Shown here one piece after another: positions 32,304-33,872 of a stretch of 33,872 nucleotides of DNA. This stretch comes from Clostridium sp. DSM 17811 (lineage in GTDB: Bacteria > Bacillota > Clostridia > Clostridiales > Clostridiaceae): assembly GCF_018861905.1 (NCBI RefSeq), contig NZ_JAHLDU010000034.1, positions 1 to 33,872 of the forward strand, in the 5' to 3' direction. The notes under the pieces are model-generated. The model was not told where the DNA came from. It was given only the letters and a program-made list of their open reading frames with translations, and ran no database searches. Numbering within the stretch: the stretch's first letter is position 1; every line of letters begins with the position of its first letter. Position numbers and translations under genes: made by a program.

Positions 32304-32493
32304 TATTTTCGACTCCATTTTGTATTGCAATTTTCAACACCTTTATCTTACCATTATAATTCTCCTGCTTCAATATACACTATACAACAATTTAGTAATT
32401 TCTTTATCAATTATCATATAGAATATATGTTATATATAGTATAATTAAGCATATAAGTTAATTCGAATTTGTAATTTAATACTAACTCTATAA

Positions 32494-32778
32494 TTAATTT
32501 TTGTCAGAATGATTTTTATCTCCCCATTGTGCCATTAATTCTAATATGGGAATTAAAGTTTTCCCTTTTTCTGTTATAGAATATTCTACCTTAGGTGGAA
32601 TTTGGGGATACTCCTTACGATTTATTAAAAGATTACTTTCTAAATCTTTAAGCTGTTGACTTAACATCTTATGAGTAATATGATCCAAATCTTTTTTTAT
32701 TTCACCATATCTTTTTACATTATCTCTAGATAATAACCAAAGTATAACCCATTTCCACTTACCACTCATTACCGTCAT
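32494..32778 (-). pseudogene. HxlR-type regulator lacking its N-terminus
   Basis: 94 codons encode the HxlR winged helix: SGKWKWVILWLL, RYGEIKKDLDHITHKMLSQQ, LKDLESNLLINRKEY, the wing PPKVEYSITEKGKTL and a C-terminal helix. HxlR proteins normally begin about 15 residues earlier with a Cys-containing C-P-V-x-x-x-L-x-x-I-G-GKWK segment. Here the frame starts at MTVMSGKWK with no RBS, and DNA of the divergent neighbour begins at once. Either the start lies in non-native sequence or the gene is dead. Confidence 0.65.
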
Positions 32779-32789
32779 CGTGTAGGTAT

Positions 32790-33026
32790 GTGAAAACAGT
32801 AGGATGGGACCGCAGTATAGATTTCAATGAGTTTATGTTAAAAAGAATATTTGGGTATTCAGAAACTCTACTTAGTTTTAATACCAGTCAATTTGATGAT
32901 TATTCAAAGGTAGTATCATCAAGTGTCGATCTTGCATCAAAGGCCCAAACACGTAAAGAACAATTTCCCGAAGATTGTAATAGCGCTTTTGTAATGGGAG
33001 TCAGATTTGCAAAAAATAGAGCATGA
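32790..33026 (+). pseudogene. C-terminal fragment, probable oxidoreductase
   Basis: 78 codons (KTVGWDRSIDFNEFMLKRIF ... YSKVVSSSVDLASKAQTRKE, ending AFVMGVRFAKNRA) read as the C-terminal third of a larger enzyme. There is no proper start or RBS; the GTG at 32790 is only a frame opening. HxlR genes often sit head-to-head with the oxidoreductase they control, so a flavin- or NAD(P)H-dependent enzyme is plausible, but no cofactor motif remains. Its 5' end meets the 5' end of the HxlR remnant. Confidence 0.5.
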
Positions 33027-33099
33027 TATCTTCAATATGTAAATATATGTATATTAACATCTCATTAGATTATTCATTTATTAATTATGAGGGATTTTT

Positions 33100-33462
33100 A
33101 TGATTGAGAACATTAGTTTAGGAGCTATAATGATCGATTGTGACGACGATAAAAAGTTACGTGAGTTTTACGCAGAATTTCTTGGCTGGGAAAGATGTGA
33201 AGTATACAGTATTCCAGGCGTACGTAGTGGGGACGGTGTTGTGTTTTACTTTGTGAAAAATGAGGATTATATTCCTCCTATTTGGCCTGAGCAGGCCAAC
33301 AAACAGCAAAAACAAATACATTTTGATTTTATGGTGCCTAATGTCTCTGCCGTTCAACATGCAGAGACACTTGGAGCCGTCAAAACGCTGTCACAGTTTG
33401 GAGGCACCCACTCTACTACAATATTGGATCCGACTGGGCGCCCATTCTGCCTGCATCATTAG
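33100..33462 (+). CDS. VOC family (glyoxalase-like) protein
   Basis: A 120-residue protein made of two beta-alpha-beta-beta-beta units. The first has LGAIMIDCDDDKKLREFYAEFLGWE; the second has KQIHFDFMVPNVSAVQHAETLGA and ends ILDPTGRPFCLHH. This is the Glyoxalase_6-like branch. Candidate metal ligands are the Glu/His positions of each unit (H in QIHFDF, C-terminal DPTGRPF context). The substrate is unknown; relatives include detoxification and antibiotic-resistance proteins. RBS GAGGG lies a few bases before the ATG. Base composition is higher in GC than flanking DNA. Confidence 0.8.
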   Translation: MIENISLGAIMIDCDDDKKLREFYAEFLGWERCEVYSIPGVRSGDGVVFYFVKNEDYIPPIWPEQANKQQKQIHFDFMVPNVSAVQHAETLGAVKTLSQFGGTHSTTILDPTGRPFCLHH

Positions 33463-33674
33463 ATCTGTGGATTACTTGTGACGACATATTCATATATGCC
33501 ATCACTATAAATAAAAAATACAAAGATAATTAGAAAGTTGAGGCTAACTAGTAATTAATACCCCCGTTTTAAACCAAGTTATCTTTATATGGCGTAGTAT
33601 TAAAAAAGCAAAACTTCCTTTTTTAACTTATTAGATTGAATCTTTATATAATCACCAATTTAAAGCATTAATAG
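33463..33674. other. AT-rich intergenic DNA
   Basis: No gene or convincing terminator is seen; a run TTAAAAAAGCAAAACTTCCTT near 33600 is low complexity. Confidence 0.4.
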
Positions 33675-33872
33675 TTAAACTTTTTTCCTTAAATCCTCAA
33701 TTTTAAAAACAATCATATCCCATATCTTTAACGCAAAGTTAGTTATATAATCAAAATACCCAGGGAATTTTTGTATTGTTTTATATGTGGCATAAGCTAT
33801 TATCGCTCCACCGACAATGTCCAATGGATAATGAAGTCCAACATATACTCTGGCAAAACATAATAATAATGA
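33675..33872 (-). CDS. PAP2-superfamily phosphatase, C-terminal part
   Basis: The last 65 codons of a minus-strand gene cut by the right edge. It contains the third PAP2 motif, ARVYVGLHYPLDIVGG, with the catalytic His of the R-x-x-x-G-x-H-x-x-x-D pattern. A hydrophobic helix (AIIAYATYKTI) and a basic C-terminal tail ending DLRKKV follow. PAP2 phosphatases of this membrane type dephosphorylate lipid phosphates such as undecaprenyl pyrophosphate or phosphatidate. Signature motifs 1 and 2 lie outside the window. Confidence 0.8.
   Translation of the reverse strand, partial: SLLLCFARVYVGLHYPLDIVGGAIIAYATYKTIQKFPGYFDYITNFALKIWDMIVFKIEDLRKKV

Noticed and set aside
1-33872. tRNA or rRNA genes
   Set aside because: I looked for tRNA-like TTCGA arms with CCA-type ends and for conserved rRNA words and found none convincing.

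Overview
The window comes from a low-GC Gram-positive anaerobe, most likely a Clostridium sensu stricto. The signs are AT-rich intergenic DNA, strong AGGAGG-type ribosome binding sites, a B12-independent (glycyl radical) glycerol dehydratase operon of the 1,3-propanediol-producing clostridia, and typical clostridial accessory proteins (FIST sensor, Rpn/DUF4351 proteins, IS200/IS605 TnpB). The species cannot be named from the sequence alone.

Layout. 1-3045: the start of a gene running off the left edge, a 28-residue small ORF, a frameshifted serine resolvase, and an intact RelA/SpoT-type nucleotide synthetase with a palindrome just downstream of its -10 box. 3590-5263: a lipoprotein and a DUF4062 protein. 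5541-7749: an acidic hypothetical gene, then remnants of a membrane-anchored Mrr-type restriction enzyme, a phage terminase-small-subunit-like gene and a DUF3102 fragment. 8216-8527: a MazG-like pyrophosphohydrolase. 8575-11073: a complete PLD + DEAD/DEAH helicase.

11074-24302 is dominated by repetition. A unit made of the helicase 5' end, a divergent spacer of about 400 bp and an Rpn-type nuclease gene occurs in at least five partly deleted copies. The copies are joined to each other and to a coiled-coil gene family, and two IS200/IS605-type elements sit in one copy. Apparently intact single-copy cassettes lie between the repeat fragments: a nitroreductase, a FIST sensor plus histidine kinase operon, and a HEAT-repeat protein.

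24388-30465: an AraC/PocR-type regulator, 1,3-propanediol dehydrogenase, glycyl radical glycerol dehydratase and its radical-SAM activase, all on the minus strand. Together they would dehydrate glycerol to 3-hydroxypropionaldehyde and reduce that to 1,3-propanediol, regenerating NAD+. Another helicase-gene fragment follows at 31769-31950, so this operon too is bracketed by helicase debris.

30564-33872 is a patchwork of broken genes: a membrane protein, a PrpR N-terminus, and an HxlR regulator and its divergent neighbour, both without N-termini. Among them are a small lipoprotein, a VOC protein and a PAP2 phosphatase cut by the right edge.

The most noteworthy structure is the amplified and decayed helicase/spacer/Rpn module. 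Its spacer carries a LexA-box-like palindrome in four copies, and its fragments bracket each normal cassette from 14.7 to 31.8 kb.
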